From Amborella trichopoda (lineage: Eukaryota; Streptophyta; Magnoliopsida; Amborellales; Amborellaceae), in NCBI RefSeq assembly GCF_000471905.2, contig NW_006500351.1:2141171-2205170 (forward strand): a stretch of 64,000 nt of DNA, read 5' to 3'. This document shows positions 33,621 through 44,003 of the stretch, piece by piece. The translations under genes and the position numbers were made by a program. The notes under the pieces were generated by a model, which ran no database searches, was not told the DNA's origin, and was given only the letters and a program-made list of their open reading frames with translations. Numbering within the stretch: position 1 is the stretch's first letter; each line of letters starts with the position of its first letter.

Positions 33621-34539
33621 GGAATGAAAACTTGCCAAATCTTTGTAATTAGCGACTGTGTTTAGTAACTCTATCTATTCCCATGTAATTTCGCATGTAT
33701 AGTTTTGTTTTGCCATGCTCTCTGTGGCTTCTTGGAGCCCTTGGGTTGGGCAGTTTTTGTCTAATGCACTCTTACTCTAAATACAATGTTAACAATTTCA
33801 AATAAAACTTTGCATTGGCGTTGTGCTTCTAATCTCATCGATCAAAACTATGCTGGCTGCCTACCTAATACAATCTTCCTCCTTTACCTAGGCTTAGAAC
33901 CGGCATGACTGACGGGGCTGGGCATGGCGGAGTTAACCTGTTCCCCTTCTTCAGTTTGAAAATGAAAATCTTCTTGTTGCATGTCTCTAGATTGACACGT
34001 CTATATTGTCCCATTGATTTGTCTGGGACCTTGGGCCATGCACTTCTACCTAATCTAAGATCCTCTGGAACTTCCTGGCCCATAATGCAATTTCTGACTT
34101 CTAACCAATTTGGGTGGTTCAACCTCAGGAGTGCAGACTTCATACTGGCTCACAGCCAATGGATCTCTTTGAAAGCTTTACCTTGGGATCCCAGGCTTCT
34201 CTCTGGCCAATCAAGGAGAAACCTGTGAGACTAAATATTCTGAGGTGAATGGGATATCGCTGATGTGAGACAATTTCTCAAAAGGGAGATGTATATGGAG
34301 CCTGGCTCCGTCTTTCTTCACAATTTTGACCTCCTTTTTTTCTGCCAAAGAGAAGCATTACATAGCTCATTTGTTACTGACCTTGTTGTCAGACAGAGTA
34401 CAGGAGCTGTTTTACTAACGACTTTTCTTCCATTGTGCAACCATGATTTTGTGTCATCTGTGGTATAAACATTAACAGGTGCCCATGTACCATAATAATT
34501 GTGTCCATAATTTACACGTGGGAAGACATTATAGCTAAG
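33621..34539. other. LINE 3' flank and intergenic DNA, no gene recognised
   Basis: 33840-33930 resembles a GC-richer dispersed plant repeat motif, but I cannot place it in a class. ORFs 33865-34143 (-) and 33905-34228 (+) are antiparallel and unrecognised. Confidence 0.45.
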
Positions 34540-34747
34540 TCTTGGCTTTTGGCTTGAGACGTGCCTTTTGACATGGCTGTGAGACGTACCTTTTGACTTT
34601 TGGCTTGAGACGTGCCCATTGGCTTTTGTTTTGAGATGTGTCCATTGGCTTTTGGCTTGAGACGTGCCCCTTGGCTTGGCTTGATACGTGCCCCTTAGTT
34701 TGACTTGAGATGTGCTCCTTGGCTTGAGATGTGCCCCTTGCTTGAGA
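34540..34747. repeat. minisatellite, unit about 20-30 bp around GGCTTGAGACGTGCCCCTT
   Basis: About eight variant copies of GGCTTGAGACGTGCCCCTT occur in succession, with TTTTGGCTTGAGA extensions in some. An (AT)n(AG)n microsatellite follows directly at about 34767-34793. Confidence 0.85.
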
Positions 34748-34799
34748 GAGAAGAATCTTCTTGCCTTATATATATATATAGAGAGAGAGAGAGATTTAT

Positions 34800-35272
34800 T
34801 TAAAGATTTACGTCGGTGCCAAAAGATTGATATAGAGTTATCATCGACAAATGAGAGTCGTCTTTTAGCAGTCTCTTAACACTTCACAGGGATGATGCTT
34901 TGGGGGTACATCACAATAAGTTGATGTTAAAAAAAATAAAATGAAAGTTGCACAGCCAAAATTTGGTGTTGAGAGTGGGATAAACTTAAATCTATATGTC
35001 TCTCTAACCAAAGAATTCTGTACTTGAAACCCACAAGACACTCCATGAAATTGTTGGTAGAGAGAGAAACGTGAAGAAAATCTATGACTACTTGAAAACC
35101 CAAATTGTGATAACGGGTTAGAGATATTGTTAGATATGGTTGCGGAACTGAGAGACTGAGTAAGACCAACAAAACCATTTACTCAAAAATCTTCGGTCCT
35201 TGAACGGAAGAGCAAGAAAACGCGAAGTTATTAACACAATAACAATTCCATGAAAACCAAATTTCCTCTTCC
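34800..35272. other. intergenic DNA, no gene recognised
   Basis: No domain or element structure is visible. The ORF 34927-35178 (-) is unrecognised. Confidence 0.45.
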
Positions 35273-35372
35273 TCTCACAAAGATTCGAAGTCTGAGAGTA
35301 ACAGGAACAAGAAAGAATGGAATCTCACAAAGATTCGAAGTCCGAGAGTAACAGGAACAAGAAAGAATGGAA
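35273..35372. repeat. 50-bp tandem duplication
   Basis: Two adjacent units (35273-35322 and 35323-35372) share TCTCACAAAGATTCGAAGTC and AACAAGAAAGAATGGAA, with one visible difference (CTGAGAG versus CCGAGAG). Confidence 0.9.
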
Positions 35373-35412
35373 TCTAAGAATGATAACAAGAACAAAAAAA
35401 AAAAGATGGATT

Positions 35413-35610
35413 GCGTACCTAAGAGTGGGAAAAGTAGAGAGAGAAACGTATCTTTCTCATTCAAGTTTTTTTTTTTTGGTTACTCATTTTTTTAATTTAT
35501 TCCTGATGGCGTACCTAGGAGTGAGAAAAGTAGAGAGAGAAACATATGAATCTTTCTCATTCTATTTTTTTTTTTTTTTGGTTACTCATTTTTTTAATTT
35601 ATTCATGATG
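35413..35610. repeat. 96-bp tandem duplication
   Basis: Units start GCGTACCTA at 35413 and 35509. Both contain AAAAGTAGAGAGAGAAAC, TCTTTCTCATTC, a poly-T run and GGTTACTCATTTTTTTAATT. With the adjacent 50-bp pair, this indicates repeated local duplication. Confidence 0.9.
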
Positions 35611-36406
35611 ATCTAAGGGGCTGCAAAGCACTAGATGTTTAGTTTGAAATGTGCCGAGATATTCTGACTAAACAACAATTTATTAATGGCTTGCAAATCT
35701 AGAGATGGTGCATGAGTGTCTTTTTTGATAAGAATGGGTTTTGAATGACCCGTAGAAATTTCAAATATAACCATTGGAGATGTTCAAGCAGGCTATATTG
35801 AATTTTTTTTTGTTTGAAATGGCATTATTGAATGTTGTTGACAGTATCTTAAATTATTTCTTGCGGTTAATGCATCTGAGTCCTATCTTGTACTCAGGTG
35901 AATCAAATCACCAGATAGGCTCTCTTGATTGGATATTTTGAGAGCCCTGTGAAATTTCATTGTTGTTCCCCTCTTGTGGATGTAGATAGTTTGAAATTTG
36001 CTCTTAATTTTTTTATTATCGACGAATAAAGGGAAAGGTAAAAAGTGGCACTTAAGGCAATTATTTGAATTAGTATTATAACTACTGTTATTTTATATTT
36101 AGTGGTTATTCACTAGAGGCATACATCAAATTTGCATTAAGAGTGTTGTAGATGTATGGAGAGGCATGTACCTTATCTGGCTCCAATAGAAGTTAGAGAA
36201 GCAACAGGTGAATGCCATTCCCTTTTTAAGGAGTGATTTTTTTATCGCGGCTCGCTCGAAAGCCTTACATTGGTGCCTCTAGTGACGTTATTAAAAGCAA
36301 TGTTGTCCCTACTTCTAATGTCGAGAATCCCATCCGTGATTTTTTTTTAGTCTTTCAAAATGGGCAGTTATCAAAATATCTGAGAGGCACTACTTGGGGT
36401 TAGGAT
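35611..36406. other. intergenic DNA, no gene recognised
   Basis: Nothing recognisable on either strand. Confidence 0.45.
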
Positions 36407-36982
36407 TTACTTGAATTGAGACTGTATGCCATCATACAGCTGATGTGCTTGAGCCTGTGTGGATTGCTGTCGAGACTGGAATAACCAAACCAAAACCAAT
36501 GTTAAATGGTTCAAAGAAGAAGTCTCATACTCTGCCCCAGTGAATGGCTGATGCCCTACTTGTAGTCCTTGCAATAAAGGCAAATGTTTGGGAAGTATCC
36601 CCATTGGTGAAGGTGATCCATGACTGCCTAATCCAGGATTGCTAACCAGTAAAAGGTGCAAACTCTCGACAGAGGTATATCCCAAATTGGACACATTAAA
36701 TGTCGCTTTCTTGTCAAAGGCTGCAGCATGCTTTAAAACGATTTGATAAAGAAAACTCCATGTGCCATACATCTTGATTGCTATTATTATTGCCCAGATG
36801 ATGGGATATGAAGTAAATAGATTGGACCATTGTGTATATGTCTTGAAGAGTAAAAGTAAATTCACAATATTCTCATTACATGTAACACTGCTTGTATTTT
36901 TGTCGTCTGCATAAAATATTTCATAAATAACTTGAAGCTGCAAATAATTGACGGATCGATCCAAATATTTTGTGATAATCAA
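36407..36982 (-). CDS. unrecognised 191-codon ORF, possible gene fragment
   Basis: This is the longest open frame in the window outside the kinase gene. The first 90 codons are hydrophobic and look random. The C-terminal 100 have more protein-like composition: FNVSNLGYTSVESLHLLLVS, then PSPMGILPKHLPLLQG, a Gln/Ser-rich QSRQQSTQAQAHQLYD, and a stop. I do not recognise the family. No start context, splice partners or neighbours support a gene. It overlaps the start of a copia relic on the other strand at about 36945. It could be an exon remnant of a host gene or chance. Confidence 0.25.
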   Translation of the reverse strand: MIITKYLDRSVNYLQLQVIYEIFYADDKNTSSVTCNENIVNLLLLFKTYTQWSNLFTSYPIIWAIIIAIKMYGTWSFLYQIVLKHAAAFDKKATFNVSNLGYTSVESLHLLLVSNPGLGSHGSPSPMGILPKHLPLLQGLQVGHQPFTGAEYETSSLNHLTLVLVWLFQSRQQSTQAQAHQLYDGIQSQFK

Positions 36983-37190
36983 GCTGCAATTAAATTAATT
37001 CAAATTGAAGCAAATAACTCCAAGGAAGACATTTAGATATCCAATATTACTATATTTAGGATATAGTTGAGAAAGGTGAAGTAACTGTTAGTTACTTGTA
37101 TTCATAATATATGATCGTTGATCTATTAACAAAGGGTCTAAGTGTTGAACTACTGTCTAAGCATACTAGCTTAATGAGACTTAAAAATGT
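36945..37190 (+). mobile_element. Ty1/copia RNase H C-terminal fragment
   Basis: The plus strand encodes FCDNQAAIKLIQIEANNSKE, then after stops and shifts the equivalents of KHID..YY.RD.VEKGEV, and ADLLTKGLS.ELLSKHTS. These are the last conserved blocks of copia RNase H (DN.AAI, KHIDI..HFIRE.V..G, AD.LTK.L). Stops interrupt the frame. It is followed by the expected 3' structure (polypurine tract and LTR-like sequence). Confidence 0.8.
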
Positions 37191-37480
37191 TTAAATCAAA
37201 CAATTTTTCATGAGTGAGAAATCCGCATTGACTTAAAAAATATTTAAGTAAGACAGTTTTTCATGAGTGAGAAATCCGCGTTAGTGTGAAAATCCTCATG
37301 ATAGACGTTTGTTATGAGAGGAATATCCGAAGCTTAATGGGACTTAAAAAAGTTTAAGTCAGACAATTTTTATGAGTGACAAATCTGCATTAGCGTGAAA
37401 ATCCTCACGATTGATATTTATTATGAAAGACATATCCGCAAAAGTGTGAGAAAAACCTCATGACAAGATATTTTCTTAAA
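37169..37480 (+). repeat. duplicated segment in the copia 3' untranslated region
   Basis: AGCTTAATGAGACTTAAAAA (37169) and AGCTTAATGGGACTTAAAAA (37332) begin two diverged units. Both continue through AAGTCAGACAATTTTT-like and GTGTGAAAATCCTCA.GAT blocks, with a third short ATTTTTCATGAGTGAGAAAT echo between them. They lie between the RNase H stop and the polypurine tract. Confidence 0.75.
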
Positions 37481-37536
37481 GGTCATACTCAAAAGTGGGA
37501 GTATGCATGTGACTTATTTTGCTTGGCTGTCATAGC

Positions 37537-37547
37537 CAAGTGGGAGA
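37537..37547 (+). other. copia polypurine tract
   Basis: CAAGTGGGAGA directly precedes TGTTGACATG. AAGTGGGAGA-TGTTG is the common polypurine-tract/LTR junction of plant copia elements, so this fixes the left end of the 3' LTR. Confidence 0.8.
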
Positions 37548-38095
37548 TGTTGACATGAATAACTATGAAGCCTTACATGTCTTAGCCTTCGTCCAAAGTT
37601 CATATTCATATGAATGCAACATTTCGTCCAACGGTCATATCCATATGAATGTAACCCTTCAGAAACCCGTTGGAAATCAGGGAACCCTTTCATTTCTCAG
37701 AGACCCGTTCGAGAAATACAAGGGTTACCCCTTCTTCTCCCTATAAATAGGAAGCTAGAGGGATGATGTGCATAGTAAAGAAAAGGCATACATCTCTCTA
37801 AAAGGAGAATGGATAAAAATCCGGGCTCTGTGATCACCAGCTTCACGGCACCCCTTATCTGATCTTAGGTTTGATCTTATACACGCTTCATCAAATTTTG
37901 CTAACACCCTTGGTCGTTGGTTTCGGGTCTCCACATGTGAACCTTAGACCTTCACCAAGCCATCTAAAACAACTCTTGAGATTTGACTTAGGGGTGCTCG
38001 AGAAGATGAATTAGAGATCTCGGAACCCACTGGGGCACCCGGCTCTGTTTGAGCTCAGTGGACTTACAGGATGCACATAGCACATCTCTACAACA
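37548..38095 (+). repeat. copia 3' LTR (right end tentative)
   Basis: It starts TGTTG after the polypurine tract and, on the proposed reading, ends CAACA at 38095, a perfect 5-base inverted end pair over 548 bp. A TATA-like CTCCCTATAAATAGG at about 37737-37751 fits an LTR promoter. An alternative end at about 37973 (AAAACA) cannot be excluded. No partner 5' LTR was found. Confidence 0.65.
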
Positions 38096-38929
38096 GATTG
38101 ACTTAGTGAAGATTTGTGCATCGCTGAGCACATGGCAGCCCTGAGAGCTTCCATTGGGCCCTTCACAACGTAGCTCTCAATTTCCATTTCTATTTTCTTG
38201 ATTTCTTTCACTGTAAAATAAAAAATGGAAAATATAAAAATTATATAAAAAGAAAACAAAACAAAATACAAAAAAATATATAAAAAAGTATGCTATCCTT
38301 CTTTTTTTTTAAGTCATAGTTGCTTATTTTGAGATTTACCTGTTATATACCATTTTCAATAATATATTGGCTTGTAATAGTTTACTTACATTAGAATATT
38401 TTCTTGCTTATTTTGTTATGTGCTTGCCACTTTTGTACCCACATATACTGAGTGTTATTTGATAGAAATTTGTTGCGACAAAATTTCAAAATGTAGAATA
38501 ACAATGCTTCGGCACAAAAGAACAAATAGGAAACTTGCATTGAATCAACGAAACGTTACTGTGGTACAATAGGACAGCATGATATGCAAGACTACATTCT
38601 CTCTTTTGAGTTTTTTTAACCTCTTTTACAAATATCACTTCGATGATCTATTTTTTTTCTCGCTCTCTCTCTGTGGGCTGGTCTTACATGCTTATTTATA
38701 GGCCTGGTTTTTTAACCCCCAATGCACCGTCACATAACAACATATCTTCATGGTGAAGCAAAAATCTCATACCGCTTTTGACCATTACATTAGGCCACCA
38801 CTTAGAATAATGTAGAAGAGGGGGAGAGGCGGTGACAATGTTTTTAGAAAGAGACAAAAAAGTACCTTGGGTATAGATAATACAAATTGGTTTTTCAATA
38901 TCCCTATTAATTTGTCACTCTCATTTCAA
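38096..38929. other. flank between two copia relics, AT-rich
   Basis: This may contain a decayed 3' LTR of the minus-strand copia element, but no partner repeat or TG..CA pair could be assigned. Confidence 0.4.
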
Positions 38930-39160
38930 GTAATATTCTTAGGTGACAATAAAATTTTAGTCTTTAATGACTTTATAAGGATGTCTGCTACTTGTTCAGA
39001 TCTGCAAAAAAACAGCTAAACTTAATTATTATTCACATGTTCTCGAATGGAATGAAATCTTATATCTGTGTTTGCTCCTTCCATAAAATACTGGATTTTT
39101 GGCCAATGTTATTGCTGATTTGTTGTCGGCCTTAATCGGTGTTAGGCCTTCTTGTGGTAC

Positions 39161-39415
39161 CTACAAATTCTTTAGCAATTTTTGCAACCAAATAGCATGG
39201 CGTACGAATGATGATGCTGCTTTATATTCAGCTTCACGTGTGCATAATGCAACAATTGGTTGCTTCTTTAAACACCAAGTAAATGTTGTAGTTCCAATAT
39301 GAAATACATAACCTGTAGTACTTTTTCTATCATACGGATTGCCTCCCCAGTCACTATCACAACATCCAACAATATTGAGTTTATTTGAATGCGAATAGAA
39401 CAATCCATAATCCAA
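39161..39415 (-). pseudogene. copia RNase H domain fragment
   Basis: It reads GCCDSDWGGNPYDRKSTTGY and VALCTREAEYKAASSFVRHA, the hallmark blocks of copia RNase H (D.DWAG....RKSTSGY, A.ST.EAEY.A). The catalytic Asp and Glu positions are present. Sequence below 39161 continues with EGLTPIKADNKSAI after a stop. Confidence 0.9.
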
Positions 39416-39789
39416 TGTGCCTCTTAGATAGCGAAGAATCCTTTGGCTGCCTTCAAGTGAGTTTTATTAGGAGCTTTCATATATAGACTTATTAAGCCCA
39501 CTTCATACAAAATATCAAGTTGAGTACATGTAATATAACAGAAATTTCCAACCAAGCTTTTAACAAAAATTTCCATTAAACTTGCATTCTACCGGAGTAG
39601 TTACAGAATTACAATTTTCCATTTTAAAATTTTTGAGAATTTCCTTTGTATATCTATTTTTGCAAATAAAAATCCCTTCATTACATTATTTAACTTGAAT
39701 TTCAAGAAAGTAATTCATAAGCCCAATATCAATCATCTCAAATTCAGTAATCATGAATTGCTTAAAATCATCAATCATGCTAAGGTCGT

Positions 39790-40690
39790 TTCTGGTGAAA
39801 ATTAAGTCATCAACATATAAGCAGACTATCAATGGATCTTTATTGTCATTCACCTTCAAATATGGAGCATGATCAAAGGGAACTTATAAAAACCATTTTC
39901 TTGAACATATTTGTCAATTCTCGCATTCGAGATCTAGGAGCTTGTTTCAAACCATAAAGTGCATTTTTCAATTTATAAACTTTGTCTTCATGCCCTTTTA
40001 CAATGTAACCCGGTGGTTGTTCAATATAAACTTCATCTTCAATATGACCATTCGAAAAAGCAGATTTGAAATCCATTTGAAAATGTTTCCAATTTCTTTG
40101 GGCAGCCAGATCAATAATTAATCTAATAGTATCCAATCTAACAACATGAGAAAATACCTCTTTGTAGTCAATTCTGGCTCTTTACTTGTATCCTTTGGCA
40201 ACCTGTCTTGCTTTGTATCTTTCTACTTCACTTTTCTCATTCTTCTTTGCCTTATAGACCCATTTCATACCTTTATGCCGATTCGGAAGTGTTGTAAGCT
40301 CCCATGTGTCATTCTTCTCAATAACTTTAATCTCTTCATCCATTGCTTTTCTCCACCTCTTGTCACGAATTGCATAGTCGAAACGTACAGGTTCACATTC
40401 AACAAAGATACAAAATAAACTGTGCTCCTTGTTAGTATTTTCTGTTTGAGCATAAATTTCATTCAAACTCCATGTCTTTGGTGGCGTTTCATATGAACTT
40501 TCATCCATAGAAGAAATAGATGGACTTGACACTTGTTGAAGAGATGAGGGTGGAGTATTTTCTTTTTGTGATCTCTCTTGAATATTGTCATTTTCATTCA
40601 ATTCAGTTCTTACATAACTTTTCTTTTCTTTTTTGTTCCATTTCCATGAGGTTTCTTCATTAAATTCCACATCTCTGCTAATCATCAATT
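39790..40690 (-). pseudogene. copia reverse transcriptase fragment
   Basis: 40182-40688 gives W..AMDEEI..IEKNDTWEL and KWVYKAKKN...ERYKAR.VAKGY. 39873-40136 gives FQMDFKSAFSNGHIEDEVYI and KLKNALYGLKQAPR. After a frameshift the catalytic CLYVDDLIF lies at about 39803-39826. Conserved blocks are in order, with shifts at about 40140-40180 and 39870. Confidence 0.92.
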
Positions 40691-40723
40691 TTTTACTTTC
40701 AGGATCATAAAACTTGTAAGTTT

Positions 40724-41230
40724 TTATTTTTCATCATAGCCAATAAAAATATAGTTTTGACTTTTGTCCTCTAATTTAGTTCTTATTTGATTTGGGACAT
40801 GAGAGTATGCAAGGCACCCAAATACCTTTAAATATGCCACATTAGCCTTATGTCCCCTCCAAGCCTCTTGGGGTGTCCTAAATCGAACACTTTTGGTAGG
40901 ACAAGTATTCAAAATATAGACAGTACAAGAGACCGCCTCAGCCCAAAATTCTTTAGGCATATTTTTGCATTTCAATATGCTTCGTGCCATATCCAAAATT
41001 GTCCAGTTGTTTCTTTCAGCCACTCCATTTTGTTGAGGTGAATATGGTGTTATAAATTGATGAAGAATACCATGATACTTGCAAAACTCATCAAATGCCT
41101 TTGAGAAAAATTCACCACCCCTATCAGATCTTAAAAATTTAATAAAATAACCACATTGTTTTTCCATAAGAGCTTTGAAATTTTTGAAGATCCCAAAAAC
41201 TTCTATTTTTCTTTCAAGAAATAAACCCAA
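40724..41230 (-). pseudogene. copia integrase core fragment
   Basis: It contains KFLRSDRGGEF, FITPYSPQQNGVAERNN, and FWAEAVSCTVYILNTCPTKS..TP.EAW.G.KA.V..LKVFGC.AY. These are the second catalytic Asp and the Glu of the DDE core, plus the copia GKGY-like connector. The first catalytic Asp lies upstream in a disrupted stretch (41214-41426). Confidence 0.93.
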
Positions 41231-41403
41231 GTCTTCTGACTGAAATTATCAATGAAAGTAAAAAAATACTTATGTTGCCCATAAGAAATTCGGCTAAGTG
41301 GACCACATACATCCATATGAATGAGTTAAAGGGACTTTGATACTCTATGTGAAACACTACTTGAGGGGCTTTCACGGCGATGCTTCCCGAGCACACATCC
41401 TTC

Positions 41404-41900
41404 TCAAAGTTGTTCTGGATGATCAATTAGTGGCATCACTTTCACCATGTTTTGGTTAAACAACAATTTCACTCTATTAAAATTGAAGTGTCCAAACCTC
41501 AAGTCCCATAACCATGGCTTTTCCTTTAAAGATACAATTAAGCATTGCAAAATATCAGTTTTGATATCCAAAGAAAACATCCTATTTTTTGACATGCCAA
41601 CTCTAGCAAGGAAGTTTTTATTTCTATCTTTTATGGTGAGGCCTAAATCCTTTAAACTAACATCTTAACTTTTTTCCAAGAGCTGCCCCACGCTAAGAAT
41701 ATTATTTTTTATATTTGGTACATAATAGACATTAGAAATAAATTCATGTTTTCCATATTTGTGTCGAATTAAAATTTTACTTTTCCCTTTGGCCGAAACT
41801 TTTGAGAAATCATCAAATGTTATGTTACCATTCACTGATTCATCTAACTCCACGAACATTTCTTTTCTTCAGCATATGTGGTTGCTTGCCCCACTGTCAA
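41404..41900 (-). pseudogene. copia protease and GAG-pre-integrase fragments
   Basis: DSGASNHIC (41872-41898) is the aspartic protease active site, preceded by an in-frame stop. It is followed by FISNVYYVPNIKNNILSVGQ LLEKS (41665-41859) and then WLWDLRFGHFNFNRVKLL...LIDHPEQL (41404-41595), a GAG-pre-integrase motif with the zinc-binding His region. A break separates the last two. Confidence 0.88.
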
Positions 41901-41999
41901 GAAACTATGAGTTGCTACTTTCACGTTCTTCTTCTTTGCACGTCAATAGGAGGGTTTTGTTCTTGATCTTCTTTGGATTTTTCTACAAAATTTACTTGT

Positions 42000-42770
42000 T
42001 CTCCATTCTCTTGGGAGTTCTTAAATATGCATTCAGAACTTTAATAACCAATTTTTTTGCAATTAAAGTATTAAATCAAAGATCTATCATACATTTGACG
42101 ATTGAATGGTCGAGTAAAGTTTCTACCGCCTCGACCTCTTGAGATTGCAATATTTGGTTGTTTCTTCTTCTGGCACTAAAATTGGAATTGGCATAACCTC
42201 GTCCACCTCTGTTGAATGTCCCACATCCTCTTTGACCTTTGCCTCTAAATCCCCCTCTTTCATCTTTTGGAGAGAGATTGGTTTTGAGCACTTGCTCCAA
42301 ATGAGTGTTTGTTTTCTTCATCATTCTTTATTCATGTGCTTGCAAGGAACCCACGAATTGATCGGTAGTCAGTCGACAAATCTTTATTTTCTTCTATTGC
42401 TACAATTATGTGCTCAAATTTATGGGTAAGAGATCTTAATATTTTCTCCATGATATGTACCTTGCTAGGACCTCACCATTTCGCTTGAGTTGGTTTTCAA
42501 CACCTTTGAGAAGTAATCATAAATTAATTCTGACTCTTTCATATGTAGTATCTCGAACTCGGCTCTTAATATATGCAAACAGACTTTTTTTACCTTTTCA
42601 TCTCTTTTGAAAATATTTTGTAAGATCTCTCGTGCTTGCTTTGCAGAGCTGGCGGAAGCAACCTTTTCAAAAGTGCTTTTGTCAATGCCTTGATAGATTA
42701 AAAAGAGGGCTCTCTTGTCTAGTCTCCTCGATTCTTTTAGAGTAGGACCCTATAGCATTCCTATAAGGGT
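42000..42770 (-). pseudogene. copia gag (UBN2-type) and nucleocapsid fragment
   Basis: Minus-strand translation from about 42725 gives [60 protein letters not shown] and FSKV, matching the UBN2/gag family of copia elements. ORF 42076-42324 follows with KGQRGCGTFNRGGRGYANSN, an RNA-binding Gly/Arg-rich segment. A zinc-knuckle-like NCKK.GY...SEC at about 42010-42050 lacks intact CCHC spacing. Confidence 0.85.
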
Positions 42771-43374
42771 TGGCTCGGGACTTAAAGCAAGACCGAACCG
42801 CATTTCAAATTTTCATAGCTAAGAACCTCACCTGGATAAAACTTTCAAACCTTTTCGTGTGGTGTTCCAGAGTAGACCCTCATGCCTAAACCCTACTAGG
42901 TAAAGGAAAGGCTCGTACACCTAGCCTGTGGGGTAATCCCTTGCAAGATCTAGGGCACAAAGCCCTTGGTCTGGGGACTTCACACCCCTCAGTCCATTGC
43001 AAGATCTAGGGCACAAAGCGCTTGGTCTGGGGACTTCACCCTCATGGGACCATATCGAGATATCTCAGCCTCCAAGTTGGTACCCCCCATGGGTACCATT
43101 TAGGAGCTGTAAATCACCATATTAATATGGTTTGAGGTACTTTAAAAAGGCAAGGATTGGGACCAGGAGTGCTCCTTTACGAGCTAGGGATGAACTAGCC
43201 GATCAGTCTTGTCTGTTTGCACCTATTTTTTATGCACCAGGTGTTTGGGACTTTGTGGCGATTATTGTTTATTTTGTAATGGATTATGGTTTGATAGGGC
43301 AGCCCTATCAAAGTACATAAACCTCACCTCATAACTTGTCCAAAATTATAATTTATGCATTGGAAAACCTTTAC
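42771..43374. other. spacer with 46-bp tandem duplication at 42943-43035
   Basis: TTGCAAGATCTAGGGCACAA begins two adjacent units (about 42943 and 42989), each ending GGTCTGGGGACTTCAC. The rest shows no gene or element structure. Confidence 0.6.
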
Positions 43375-43704
43375 ATGTATCATCTCGACTTGAACATTAT
43401 GGTTGTGAAAAAAAAAAGGAAGGATTTCAAGCTTACAAATTGCGTATAGTGTAAAAAATTATCTAGACCATCTATTTTACTTTAAAAATTAGTGCTCATA
43501 GATCCGCAAGATCTGTACCATTTTTTTAGTTTCAAATTTATTGTTGGTGTTGAAAATTGATATTAATGCCATCATGGATATATCCTTTGCCGAAAGTACT
43601 TTCCAGACGAGGATTTGAGGTGGGGCTTTCTTTTGTTTTTGTAAAGCTTAGGCCTTCTATAATTGTATGTAATAAAGAATGTACTTGTATTGTATTTTGT
43701 TCAA
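43375..43704 (+). repeat. dispersed repeat, copy also in ascorbate oxidase intron 2
   Basis: Shared order with 56085-56610: ATTATG(G/T)TTGTG(A/G)AAAAAAA, ATTATCTAGACCATC, CATAGATCCGCAAGATCTGTA / ATCCACAAGATCTGTATCAT, ATTTTTTATGCCC-like sequence and AAGGTC.GG.TTT..TTTTGTT. Fragments resembling it occur at about 49570-49790 and 58590-58730. It is non-coding and its class is unknown. Confidence 0.7.
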
Positions 43705-44003
43705 GGAAAATTGTTTCATGCGACGGGGACAATATTTCTACATCTATAGTCGTCGAGGTACAAAGCATCCATCTTAAGGATGGAAGTAAATAGGTGGTCC
43801 ATCTAAAAACAATTGAAACTAACGGTCAGAATGTTTTCTTAATAGAATTATTATTTTTAATTTTTAAAATTTATTTATTTTTCATATTCCTGATTTCCAT
43901 GTTAGAGATTACATGTCCTTGAAAATTAAGTCAAAAAATCCATCTCAAAAATATATTTTAAGAGGTGACTCATTTCTACATAGACTCATAAAAAACCGTG
44001 TCC
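43705..44003 (+). mobile_element. MULE-like MITE, copy 2
   Basis: The ends are GGAAAATTGTTTCATGCGAC and (reverse complement) GGACACGGTTTTTTATGAGT. The flanks TTTGTTCAA (43696-43704) and TTGGTTCAA (44004-44012) agree at 8 of 9 positions, consistent with an aged 9-bp Mutator-type duplication. It is homologous throughout to copy 1 (6331-6628). Confidence 0.82.

Larger units (their letters stand above)
38930..42770 (-). mobile_element. Ty1/copia retrotransposon internal region, near full-length but decayed
   Basis: On the minus strand the copia order gag-protease-integrase-RT-RNase H is intact. In order it carries a UBN2-type gag (about 42770-42340), a GR-rich nucleocapsid region with a ruined zinc knuckle (42324-42000), protease with DSGASNH (41872-41898), a GAG-pre-integrase block (41404-41595), an integrase core (40724-41230), RT with YVDD (39806-39817), and RNase H (39161-39415 and on to about 38940). 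Numerous stops and frameshifts separate the pieces, so no polyprotein can be made. No LTRs or primer site were identified at either end. The 5' part of gag (WS..M...L..Q.LW region) is missing or unrecognisable above 42770. Confidence 0.92.

Noticed and set aside
33865-34228. Antiparallel ORFs near 34 kb as a small gene
   Set aside because: Sequence resembles a widespread plant repeat near 33840-33930; no domain recognised.
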